In this document: positions 8,862 to 16,220 of the stretch, one piece after another
How positions within the stretch are numbered: position 1 is the stretch's first letter
How the letters are laid out: each line of letters starts with the position of its first letter
From: Lentzea sp. NEAU-D7
GTDB taxonomy: Bacteria > Actinomycetota > Actinomycetes > Mycobacteriales > Pseudonocardiaceae
Assembly: GCF_026242055.1 (NCBI RefSeq)
Contig: NZ_JAPJDL010000009.1
Span: 96,432-160,431, forward strand
Reading direction: 5' to 3'
Length of the DNA: 64,000 bases
Translations under genes and position numbers: made by a program
The notes under the pieces: generated by a model
Seen by the model: the letters and a program-made list of their open reading frames with translations, nothing else
Database searches by the model: none
What the model was told of the DNA's origin: nothing

Positions 8862-9386
8862 ATGCTGACTGGGGATCTCGTCCGGCTGCGTCCCGTCGAG
8901 CCGGAGGACGCCGACGCGTTCCACCGCTGGCACAACGACGAAGAAGTGATGCGGTGGCTGCAGAGCTACTACCACTCGTCGCTGGCGTCGGCGCGCAAAC
9001 GCTTCGCCGACCGTCAGGAGAACTCGTACGAGAAGGTCACCTTCTGCATCGAGACGTTGAAGGACGGCAAGCTCATCGGCGTCGTCGTGCTGCGGGACGC
9101 GGACCCGATCAACGCGCGGGCCGAGGTCGACATCTACATCGGCGAGAAGGACCACTGGGGTGGCGGCTACGGCACCGATGCCCTGCGCACGGTCTGCCGG
9201 TACGGGTTCGACACGATGCGGCTGCACTCGATCGAGCTCGGTGTCGTGGAGGCGAACGAGCGCGCGATCAAGTCGTACAAGAAGGTCGGGTTCCAGGTCG
9301 ACGGGCGGTTCCGGCAGTCGTTCTTCCGCGACGGCGAGTGGCACGACGCGCTGCTCATGTGCGTGCTGAAGGACGAGCTCACCTGA
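8862..9386 (+). CDS. GNAT-family N-acetyltransferase (RimJ/RimL type)
   Basis: The product is a 174-residue acetyl-CoA-dependent acetyltransferase of the ribosomal-protein or small-molecule N-acetyltransferase type. It starts with LTGDLVRLRPVEPEDADAFH, the usual first strand, contains AEVDIYIGEKDHWGGGYGTD with the acetyl-CoA-binding loop near residues 87-105, and ends with VVEANERAIKSYKKVGFQVD, the typical last helix and strand. Its length is normal for the family. The acceptor cannot be read from sequence. It overlaps the convergent TetR gene by eight bases. Confidence 0.9.
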   Translation: MLTGDLVRLRPVEPEDADAFHRWHNDEEVMRWLQSYYHSSLASARKRFADRQENSYEKVTFCIETLKDGKLIGVVVLRDADPINARAEVDIYIGEKDHWGGGYGTDALRTVCRYGFDTMRLHSIELGVVEANERAIKSYKKVGFQVDGRFRQSFFRDGEWHDALLMCVLKDELT

Positions 9387-9966
9387 GTGCGGGCGCGAGG
9401 TGGCCGATCGCCTCGCGCAGGTGGTCCTCGACCGAGGCCGCCGAGACCACGGCCAGGCCGGACGGGCGCAGGTCCACCCAGCGCTGCACGGCGAGGCGGG
9501 CAGCCGCGGAGACCGCCGCGGCCAGCACCTCGGCACCGAGGGCGGACTTGCCGAGCCTCGAAGCGATCACGTCGGCGATCGGTGGTTCCAGCTCCGCCAC
9601 CGAGTCGAGGAAGGCCGCTCGCAACGCCGGTGTCGAGGTGATCAGGGCGAGGGCCTCGGTCGGTGGTTCGCGGTACTGCTCGGCGAACGCGGCGACGATC
9701 GAGTCGGCCAGGGGCTCGTCGGACGGCCTGGCGCGCAACGCTTCCGCGACCTGGAGCGCGCGGGTGGCCGTGATGCCGGCGACGATCGCGTGCTCGCGGC
9801 TCGCGAAGTAGTTGTTGTAGGTGCGCGGCGAGACGTTCGCCGCCTCGGCGATCTCGTCGACGCGCACCTCGTCCACGCCCTTCTCCAGGGCGAGCCGCAG
9901 CGCGGCGGCCGACAGCGCCGCTCGGGTCTCGGTCTTCTTGCGCTCGCGCAGTCCCACGGCGATCAC
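9379..9966 (-). CDS. TetR-family transcriptional regulator
   Basis: This 195-residue repressor-type protein has an N-terminal TetR helix-turn-helix: RKKTETRAALSAAALRLALE, then VRVDEIAEAANVSPRTYNNY, followed by a helical ligand-binding half. The Y-N-N-Y-F recognition end is characteristic. I prefer GTG 9966, which has GGCAGG eight bases upstream; a GTG at 9993 would add nine residues. It is divergent from the DUF2975/XRE pair, and three related half-sites in the shared region make that pair its likely target, although this is inference. The effector is unknown. Confidence 0.88.
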   Translation of the reverse strand: MIAVGLRERKKTETRAALSAAALRLALEKGVDEVRVDEIAEAANVSPRTYNNYFASREHAIVAGITATRALQVAEALRARPSDEPLADSIVAAFAEQYREPPTEALALITSTPALRAAFLDSVAELEPPIADVIASRLGKSALGAEVLAAAVSAAARLAVQRWVDLRPSGLAVVSAASVEDHLREAIGHLAPALR

Positions 9967-9992
9967 TGTAGAGACCTGCCGCAACACGATCA

Positions 9993-10034
9993 CTACCGAT
10001 TGACTTTCGATAGATGACTACCGATACTCGATGC
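9993..10034 (+). promoter_or_regulatory. Promoter with overlapping TetR-type operator half-sites
   Basis: TTGACT at 10000-10005 and GATACT at 10023-10028 are spaced by 17 bases, a good vegetative promoter. The expected start of transcription falls on the ATG at 10035. Overlapping it are CTACCGA (9993-9999), TCGATAG (10007-10013) and CTACCGA (10018-10024), which form two near-perfect dyads with one mismatch per arm. This is the likely binding site of the neighbouring TetR protein. It would block both directions. Confidence 0.6.
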
Positions 10035-10514
10035 ATGATTTCTGAGCGTTGGGCGGTGACAGCCCTCCGGGTGTTCCTGGTGGCGTTGTTCGGCATCCTC
10101 GTCATGCTGGAGACGTTCTCGTTGCCCGGTCAGTACGCGCACATGGCGCAGCAGAACCCGGAACAGGCCTACCTGAGGTGGCCGTCGACGATCGTCACGG
10201 TGTTCTGGGTGGTGTGCGTGCAGGTGGTGATCGTTGCCACGTGGAAGCTGCTCACGCTGGTGCGCAAGGATCTGATCTTCACCGAGGCCGCGATCAGGTG
10301 GGTCGACGTGATGGTGTGGGCGATCGCGGCGGCGTGGGTCGTGCTGGTGGGCGTGTTCCTCTGGGTCGGCTTCAACGCCGACGATCCCGGCGTGCTGGTG
10401 TTGTTCTTCTTGTTCACAACGGGGGTGTCCGTGGTCGGGCTCGTGCTCGTGGTGATGCGGGCGCTGCTCAAGCGCGCCACGGAACTGCGGGCTGACATGG
10501 AATCGGTGATCTGA
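10035..10514 (+). CDS. DUF2975 membrane protein
   Basis: The 159-residue protein has four hydrophobic segments, roughly at residues 6-27, 50-72, 90-115 and 118-142, with short polar links. This fits the DUF2975 family, whose members are inner-membrane proteins usually encoded directly before a small YozG-type XRE regulator, exactly as here. The role of the family is unknown. I prefer ATG 10035 over an in-frame ATG at 10014 because the promoter predicts transcription starting at 10035, giving a leaderless message, and because the earlier ATG lies between the -35 and -10 boxes. Its stop overlaps the next start as TGATG. Confidence 0.85.
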   Translation: MISERWAVTALRVFLVALFGILVMLETFSLPGQYAHMAQQNPEQAYLRWPSTIVTVFWVVCVQVVIVATWKLLTLVRKDLIFTEAAIRWVDVMVWAIAAAWVVLVGVFLWVGFNADDPGVLVLFFLFTTGVSVVGLVLVVMRALLKRATELRADMESVI

Positions 10515-10732
10515 TGGCCATCGTCGTGCGCATCGACGTCGAACTGGCCAAGCGCAAGATGAGCGTCGGCGAGTTCGCGGAGAAGGTCGGGCTGACGCCC
10601 GCCAACGTCGCGGTGCTGAAGAACGGACGGGCGAAGGCCGTGCGGTTCAGCACCCTGGAAGCCATGTGCCGGGTGCTGGAGTGCCAACCGGGCGACCTGC
10701 TCGAGTTCGTGGACGACGGCGAACCCGCCTGA
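10514..10732 (+). CDS. Small XRE-family regulator (YozG-like)
   Basis: The product is 72 residues, almost entirely a Cro/C1-type helix-turn-helix: MSVGEFAEKVGLTPANVAVL, then KNGRAKAVRFSTLEAMCRVL and QPGDLLEF. This is the usual short partner of DUF2975 membrane proteins. It overlaps the DUF2975 gene by one base and is surely co-translated. Known pairs suggest that the membrane protein may control the regulator, but that is not shown by this sequence. Confidence 0.92.
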   Translation: MAIVVRIDVELAKRKMSVGEFAEKVGLTPANVAVLKNGRAKAVRFSTLEAMCRVLECQPGDLLEFVDDGEPA

Positions 10733-10820
10733 AGGTCGTCCCGCAGGTGCGGGGTTCCACCGCCAGGTGCTGGATGGATAATCGTACGACTCGCGCGTGC
10801 AGCTGTGGCAGCCTGCGGGC

Positions 10821-11153
10821 ATGCCAGAGCTGCGCGTTCACGCAGGCCGCCACTACGCCGTTCAGTTCATCTACGCCCTACCGGACGACAGCTGGTGCGT
10901 GGAGTTGAGCGAGGCCGTTCCGGCGCCGGCGTCGTGGGCCGGGATTCCCGATGCGAAGACCCATCTGCCTGGGGACATGCTCATGGCGGCGGTGGTGCCC
11001 GACGAGGACCCGAGCCTGGAGCCGACCATCCACGTCCACACCGACGAGCCCATTCCCTACGCGATCATGCGCTGGTTCATGGACCACGTGACCGAGCAGG
11101 TCGAACACTGCCGCCGCGGGTTCGAGCAGGCAGCAGCCGAAGCGTCGGAGTGA
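10821..11153 (+). CDS. Unknown small soluble protein
   Basis: The protein of about 110 residues starts at ATG 10821 (MPELRVHAGRHYAVQFIYAL); a GTG at 10797 in frame is an alternative start. It has no signal or membrane segment and ends with a charged helix (EQVEHCRRGFEQAAAEASE). A GATAAT box lies at 10777-10782. The middle part has an aromatic and acidic pattern (PYAIMRWFMDHVTEQ) but no motif that I recognise. It follows the XRE gene by 88 bases and may be transcribed separately. Confidence 0.6.
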   Translation: MPELRVHAGRHYAVQFIYALPDDSWCVELSEAVPAPASWAGIPDAKTHLPGDMLMAAVVPDEDPSLEPTIHVHTDEPIPYAIMRWFMDHVTEQVEHCRRGFEQAAAEASE

Positions 11154-11220
11154 CCGGCTCGAGCACGGCGGCGACCACCTGGACGGCTCGAGTTCAGCGA
11201 ACCACCTCGCGGGACAACGC

Positions 11221-12456
11221 TCAGCCCAGCCGTTTCGCCAGTCGGTCGGCGGCCTCGAGCCGCCCCGACTCGGCGAGCAGGCCCACCGGTGCCAGCACGT
11301 AGTCGCGGTCGACGGTGATCTCCGCGGTCTTGAGCACCGGCCGCAGCACCGGGTCGGCCCGCAGCGCCTCGACGATCGGCCCGATGTCCGGCGTGTGCCG
11401 GAAGACCCCGCCCGACAGCACCAGCAGACCCGCGCCGTGCGGTCCGAGCTGCCCGTCGACCTGCCGGAGATGCCTGCGCACGGCCAGGATCGCCGCGAAC
11501 GACGCCAGCTTCACGTCGACGGACGGGTCGTCCGGCAGCCAGCCGACGTTCTCGGCCCGCTTCTGGGCCTCCTCGGTCAGGTCCTCGGTCGTCAGTCGTT
11601 CGGTCAGCGCCTCCTTGACCACGCCCGGCGCGGACCAGCGCATGCCCAGATCGCCCTCGACGGTACGGCGGTCCGGCGGCAGCGCGACCGTCCTCTCCAG
11701 ACCTTCACTGTCCGCTGTGGACACGGCCGAGTACACGTCCGTGGTCGCACCGCCGACGTCGACCACCAGCACGGCACCTTCGCGGTCCTGCGCCGCGAGC
11801 CGGGAAACGCCTGCCAGCACTGCATCCGGCGTCACGGCCCGCACGAGCTGGCGGAACCTCGGGCCCTTGGACAGTCCCTTGCCTCCGATCACGTGCTGGA
11901 GGAACGCTTCCCGAATCGCCTTGCGCGCGGGTTCCGGGGCGAGCTGACCGACGTCCGGCAGCACGTTCGGACAGGCCACCACGGTGCGCTTCGCCAGCAG
12001 TTCCACCGCTTCCGGCTGCGCCTCGACGTTGCCCGCCAGCACGATCGGCACGGCCACGCGGGCGAGCTTCGCGGCGTTGTGCAGCAGGACTTTCCGGTCG
12101 CCGCCGTCCGTGCCGCCGACCAGCAGGACCAGGTCCGGAGCCGACGCCCGCAGCGCCTTCACGTCGACCGGGCCCGCGCTGACGTGCACGATCTTGGCGC
12201 CCGCGCTGAGCGCGACCCGGTAGCCGGCCTCGGCGCTCACCACCCGTTCCTGGCCGACGACCGCGAGCCTGAGGCCGCCGCCCGCCGAGGAGCACGCGAG
12301 GATCTCCCCGTCACCGACCTCGGAGCGCAACACGTCGATGCCCCGCAGCACTTCCGGTGGCGTGGTCGGGTGCTGCCCGGTCCTGACCAGCTCGCCCTCG
12401 GGGGTGACGAGAGCGGCCTTGGTCCAGGTGGAACCGACGTCGAGACAGAGGATCAC
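11221..12456 (-). CDS. GlmL/MutL-family ASKHA ATPase
   Basis: This 411-residue protein belongs to the ATPase family that reactivates B12-dependent mutases such as glutamate mutase (GlmL). It has the actin-like fold signatures in order: LDVGSTWTKAALV (phosphate 1) at the start, VVDVGGATTDVYSAV (phosphate 2) near residue 230 and LVLSGGVFRHT (adenosine) near residue 350. The family is normally encoded beside a B12-dependent mutase or aminomutase; none lies in this window, so its client is unknown. The start is GTG 12456. It is divergent from the P-loop gene, with only 17 bases between the two start codons. Confidence 0.82.
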   Translation of the reverse strand: MILCLDVGSTWTKAALVTPEGELVRTGQHPTTPPEVLRGIDVLRSEVGDGEILACSSAGGGLRLAVVGQERVVSAEAGYRVALSAGAKIVHVSAGPVDVKALRASAPDLVLLVGGTDGGDRKVLLHNAAKLARVAVPIVLAGNVEAQPEAVELLAKRTVVACPNVLPDVGQLAPEPARKAIREAFLQHVIGGKGLSKGPRFRQLVRAVTPDAVLAGVSRLAAQDREGAVLVVDVGGATTDVYSAVSTADSEGLERTVALPPDRRTVEGDLGMRWSAPGVVKEALTERLTTEDLTEEAQKRAENVGWLPDDPSVDVKLASFAAILAVRRHLRQVDGQLGPHGAGLLVLSGGVFRHTPDIGPIVEALRADPVLRPVLKTAEITVDRDYVLAPVGLLAESGRLEAADRLAKRLG

Positions 12457-12473
12457 GGGGTTAGCTTGCCATC
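12457..12473. promoter_or_regulatory. Very short shared promoter region between two divergent starts
   Basis: Only 17 bases separate GTG 12456 (minus) from ATG 12474 (plus). TTAGCTT at 12461-12467 reads as a -10 box towards the plus gene and, because AGCT is symmetric, as AAGCTAA towards the minus gene. No ribosome site fits on either side, so both messages may be leaderless. This is inferred only from position and composition. Confidence 0.4.
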
Positions 12474-13079
12474 ATGAAGCTCACACCCAAGGTGATCCTC
12501 GAAGGCACGCGGCTGACCGGCAAGACGGACCTGGCCTTCGCGTTGAACGAGCACCCCCGTCTGGTCGGTCACCGCAGGTACCGGTACCACTCACCGTTGA
12601 TCTCGGGTGAGTGGAGCGGTTTCAGCAACGAGCCCTGGGGCCGGGGGCTGATCGACTTCGCGCCGGAGGAGACCGCGCACGCGATGGAGACCTACGAGAC
12701 ATGGGCGCGGATGTTCGAACTGCAGCGCTACTACTCGTGGATCGTCGACCGGTTCCACCTGTCCACGACGGCGTACCAGGCGCGGCAGGGGCGCGACTTC
12801 GACTTCGGCTGGCTGGAGGAAAGACTGAAGCCGCTGAACTTCGCGATCGTGCTGTGCACCCGGCCCGAGGACACGTTCGAGGCTGCGCGGGAAGAACGGC
12901 TGAAGATCAGCGCGAACCCGAAGCAGTACGTCTCGCTGGAGCCGTTCGTCGAGGAGCAGCGCCAGCTCCGAGAGCTCGCGGCGAAGTCGATCCTGCCGGT
13001 CCTGGAGCTGGACGTGACGCGGCAGGGCCCGGACGACGTGGCGCAGTGGCTGGACGAGCGGGGTCTGCTGACGCTCTAG
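12474..13079 (+). CDS. P-loop kinase-like protein
   Basis: The product is 201 residues and begins with a beta strand and Walker A, ILEGTRLTGKTDLAFAL near residues 8-24. It then has a thymidylate-kinase-like middle: the WIVDRFHLSTTAYQ stretch near residue 97 resembles a DR-x substrate-binding motif, and NFAIVLCTRPEDTFEAAREER resembles the strand and lid with basic residues. The length fits small nucleotide or nucleoside kinases. The substrate is unknown. It stands divergent from the GlmL-like gene. Its stop overlaps the stop of the convergent MarR gene. Confidence 0.7.
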   Translation: MKLTPKVILEGTRLTGKTDLAFALNEHPRLVGHRRYRYHSPLISGEWSGFSNEPWGRGLIDFAPEETAHAMETYETWARMFELQRYYSWIVDRFHLSTTAYQARQGRDFDFGWLEERLKPLNFAIVLCTRPEDTFEAAREERLKISANPKQYVSLEPFVEEQRQLRELAAKSILPVLELDVTRQGPDDVAQWLDERGLLTL

Positions 13080-13531
13080 TCGTCGGCCTTCTCGTGCACG
13101 ATTTTCATGAACGACCCGAGCTGCGCGAGCTGCTCCGGCGTGAAGAGGTCGACCAGGTATTCGCGCACGGTCCCGACGTGGCCGGGCGCGGTGATCCGCA
13201 GCAGGTCCTTGCCCGCGTCGGTGAGCACGGCGAGGATGCCGCGCTCGTCGGACTCGTGCGGCTCCCGCCGCACGAGTCCGGCCTTCTCCAGCTTGCCGAT
13301 CTGGTAGGTCAACGAGCTCTTCGACACCACGACCCTGCGCGCCAGCTCGGTCATGCGCATGCGGTTGCCCGGCTGTTCGGACAGCACGATCAGCACGTTG
13401 TACTGCGCGTGCGAGAGACCCGCGTCGCGCTGCAACTGCTGTTCGATCTGCCTCTCGAGGAGGTGGTAGGCCTGGACGAAGTGGTGCCAGGCCGTCGCCT
13501 CCTCCTCGGAGAGCCACCGCGCGTTTTCCAT
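13076..13531 (-). CDS. MarR-family transcriptional regulator
   Basis: The 151-residue protein has the MarR winged-helix layout: an N-terminal dimerisation helix (TAWHHFVQAYHLLERQIEQQ), then GLSHAQYNVLIVLSEQP, MRMTELARRVVVSKSSLTYQ as recognition region, and the wing VRREPHESDERGILAVLT. A start at ATG 13531 gives a normal length. It lies 25 bases downstream of the amino-acid permease gene on the same strand, so it may be read from the permease transcript or regulate it. The ligand is unknown. Confidence 0.92.
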   Translation of the reverse strand: MENARWLSEEEATAWHHFVQAYHLLERQIEQQLQRDAGLSHAQYNVLIVLSEQPGNRMRMTELARRVVVSKSSLTYQIGKLEKAGLVRREPHESDERGILAVLTDAGKDLLRITAPGHVGTVREYLVDLFTPEQLAQLGSFMKIVHEKADD

Positions 13532-13556
13532 GGTGCGCAGGTTAGTTGGTGACGAG

Positions 13557-15095
13557 CTAGATGCCGGGCTCTTCGCCGTGCTTGACCACCGGTTCGGGTT
13601 CGACCTTGCTCTGGCCCGTCTTGCCGAGCACCGAGTTGCGACGGCTGTAGACGAAGTAGACGACGACACCGAGCGCCATCCAGATGAGGAACCGGATCCA
13701 CGTGAGCGCGGTCAGGTTCAGCATCAGCCACAGGCAGGCGAGGATCGCGAGGATCGGCACCAGCGGCACGAGCGGCACGCGGAAGCCGCGCGACAGGTCG
13801 GGCCTCGTCTTGCGCAGCACCAGCACACCCGCGGAGACGAGGATGAACGCGAACAGCGTGCCGACGTTCACCATCTCCTCGAGCTTGCCCGCCGGGAAGA
13901 AGCCAGCGGCGACCGCGACGAGCACACCGATGATGATCGTGATGCGCGTCGGCGTGCCGTGGCTGCCGGTCTTCGCGAGCTTGCGCGGCAGCAGTCCGTC
14001 GCGAGACATCGCGAACAGCACGCGGCTCTGCCCGAGCATCAGCACCATGACGACGGTCGTCAGACCGGCGAGCGCACCGACCGAGATCACCGTCGCCGCC
14101 CAGTCGACCCCGTTCTGCGCGAACGCACTCGCCAGCGTCGCGCGCGTGCCGTCCGGCTGCGTCGCCAGCTCCGTGTACGGGACCATGCCGGTGATCACCA
14201 GAGTGACGGCGACGTACAGCACCGTGACGATGGCCAGCGAGCCGAGGATGCCGCGCGGCACGGCCTTCTGCGGGTTCTTCGTCTCCTCCGCCGTGGTCGC
14301 CACGACGTCGAACCCGATGAACGCGAAGAACACGATGCTCGCCGCCGCCAGCATGCCGAGCACGCCGTAGGTGCTGCCCGAGTAACCGGTGATCAGCGAG
14401 AACAGCGACTGCTCGACCCCGGTGTGCGTGGCAGGGCCACCACCTTCGGCGGCCGGCGGGATGAACGGCGAGTAGTTCTCGGCCTTGATGTAGGTGATGC
14501 CGAGCACGATCACGAGCAGCACCACCGCGACCTTGATGGCCGTGATGACCGCGCTGACCCGCGAGCTCAGCTTCGTGCCGATGACGAGCAGCGCCGTGAG
14601 CACCGCGACCAGGAGCACGGCGCCCCAGTCGAACTTGATGCCGTCGCCCACCTCGGTCTTCACGTCGAGACCCATGAGCCCCAGCGTCGTCTGCAGGTAC
14701 GCGGACCACCCCTTGGCGACCGCGGCCGAGCCGACCGCGAACTCCAGCACCAGGTCCCACCCGATGATCCACGCGGCGAACTCGCCGAACGTCGCGTAGG
14801 AGAAGGTGTACGCGCTACCCGCGACCGGCACCGTCGAGGCGAACTCGGCGTAGCACAACGCGGCCAGCGCACAGGCGATCGCCGCCAGCACGAACGACAG
14901 CGAGACCGACGGCCCCGCGATGTTGCCCGCGGTGCTCGCGGTGAGCGTGAAGATGCCGGCACCGATGACGACCGCCACACCGAAGACCGTGAGGTCCCAC
15001 GCCGTCAGGTCCTTGCGGAGCTTGGTACCCGGCTCGTCCGTGTCCGCGATCGACTGCTCGATCGACTTCGTGCGCCACAACCCGTTCCCCGGCAC
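13557..15095 (-). CDS. APC-family amino-acid permease
   Basis: This 512-residue membrane transporter has 12-14 hydrophobic segments and the APC/CAT-type start: KDLTAWDLTVFGVAVVIGAG with the unwound GAGIF motif that binds the substrate amino group, and FIGFDVVATTAEETKNPQKA near residue 270, the conserved CAT-family loop. It probably takes up cationic amino acids, as members of this subfamily do, but specificity cannot be proved from sequence. GTG 15095 was chosen because AAGGAGG lies eight bases upstream. It matches the Rv3253c-type permease found near manA in mycobacteria. MarR follows on the same strand. Confidence 0.92.
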   Translation of the reverse strand: MPGNGLWRTKSIEQSIADTDEPGTKLRKDLTAWDLTVFGVAVVIGAGIFTLTASTAGNIAGPSVSLSFVLAAIACALAALCYAEFASTVPVAGSAYTFSYATFGEFAAWIIGWDLVLEFAVGSAAVAKGWSAYLQTTLGLMGLDVKTEVGDGIKFDWGAVLLVAVLTALLVIGTKLSSRVSAVITAIKVAVVLLVIVLGITYIKAENYSPFIPPAAEGGGPATHTGVEQSLFSLITGYSGSTYGVLGMLAAASIVFFAFIGFDVVATTAEETKNPQKAVPRGILGSLAIVTVLYVAVTLVITGMVPYTELATQPDGTRATLASAFAQNGVDWAATVISVGALAGLTTVVMVLMLGQSRVLFAMSRDGLLPRKLAKTGSHGTPTRITIIIGVLVAVAAGFFPAGKLEEMVNVGTLFAFILVSAGVLVLRKTRPDLSRGFRVPLVPLVPILAILACLWLMLNLTALTWIRFLIWMALGVVVYFVYSRRNSVLGKTGQSKVEPEPVVKHGEEPGI

Positions 15096-15207
15096 GGTGC
15101 ATACCTCCTTGATGGAACCTGAATTGGCCCACCCTAGAGGTAACCACCAGGTGAGATGCCCATAGCTCGTGTCCGCAGGTTGTCCGGCGTTCTGTCTCGA
15201 CGACGAC

Positions 15208-15240
15208 GAAGCCGCCCCGGGCAACACCCGGAGCGGCTTC
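15208..15240 (-). terminator. Hairpin terminating the mannose and cation-efflux operon
   Basis: A 14-bp stem with one mismatch, GAAGCCGCCCCGGG with CCCGGAGCGGCTTC, encloses a five-base loop. It lies 13 bases after the stop of the cation efflux gene on the minus strand. It separates this operon from the permease gene. Confidence 0.75.
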
Positions 15241-15253
15241 GAGGAACGTCAGA

Positions 15254-16177
15254 TCAGGAGCTGGAGACCGTGGACCGGTCCAGGTCCGGCTCCAAGTAGA
15301 TCAGCCGGGCGTACGGCACCTTGGCCCGCACCCGCTCCTCCGCGTCGTTGATCGCCTGCGCCACCTCGTCCAGCGGCAACCGCGGCTCCAGCGCGATCTT
15401 CGCCGCCACGAGCAGCTCCTCCGGGCCGATGTACTGCGTCTTGATGTGGATGACGCGCTGCACCTTGCCGGCGGCCAGCTCGTCGATGATCACGTCGAGG
15501 TCCTTGTCGGACGCGCCCTCACCGATGAGCAGCGACTTCATCTCGATGATCAGGATGATCGCGATGATGCCCAGCAGCACGCCGATGGCGATCGTGCCGA
15601 GTGCGTCGAAGACCGGGTTGCCGGTGATCGTCGCGAGGCCGACGCCGATCAGCGCCAGCACCAGACCGATCAGGGCGCCCGCGTCCTCCAGCAGCACGAC
15701 CGGCAGTTCCGGCGTGCGGGAGTTGCGGATGAACTGCCACCAGGTGGCCTCACCCTTGATCTTCTTCGACTCGACGATGGCCGTGTAGAAGCTGTAGCAC
15801 TCCAGGCCGATCGCGACGACGAGGATGCCGACCGCGACGAGCGGGCTGGAGAGCGCCTCGGGGTGCTGCAGCTTGTGGATGCCCTCGTACAGCGCGAAGA
15901 CCGAGCCGAGGGTGAACAGCATCAGTGCCACCACGAACGACCAGAAGTAGCGGTCGCGGCCGAAGCCGAACGGGTGCAGCCTGGTCGCTTTGCGCTGGGC
16001 CGTCTTCTGGCCGAGCAGCAACAGGCCCTGGTTCGACGTGTCGGCGACCGAGTGCACCGACTCGGCGAGCATCGACGACGAGCCGGTGATCAGGAATCCG
16101 ATGAACTTGGCCACCGCGATTCCGGCATTCGCGATCAAAGCCGCGACAATGGCCTTGGTTCCGCCCCCTGCTGACAC
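15254..16177 (-). CDS. Cation diffusion facilitator family transporter
   Basis: The protein is 307 residues with six membrane segments and a C-terminal cytoplasmic domain, the usual CDF design for proton-coupled export of divalent metals such as zinc, iron or manganese. Metal-site patterns are visible: SMLAESVHSVADTSNQ in TM2 (H-x3-D) and VVLLEDAGALIGLVLALIGV in TM5 (E-D). LHPFGFGRDRYFWSF between TM2 and TM3 is typical of the family. GTG 16177 has GAGGAGA upstream. It lies 43 bases behind manA on the same strand and is probably the last gene of that operon. The metal is unknown. Confidence 0.92.
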   Translation of the reverse strand: MSAGGGTKAIVAALIANAGIAVAKFIGFLITGSSSMLAESVHSVADTSNQGLLLLGQKTAQRKATRLHPFGFGRDRYFWSFVVALMLFTLGSVFALYEGIHKLQHPEALSSPLVAVGILVVAIGLECYSFYTAIVESKKIKGEATWWQFIRNSRTPELPVVLLEDAGALIGLVLALIGVGLATITGNPVFDALGTIAIGVLLGIIAIILIIEMKSLLIGEGASDKDLDVIIDELAAGKVQRVIHIKTQYIGPEELLVAAKIALEPRLPLDEVAQAINDAEERVRAKVPYARLIYLEPDLDRSTVSSS

Positions 16178-16220
16178 GCCTGTCTCCTCGCAACAAGTCC
16201 GGTTTGTCCGGTCGTGAACC

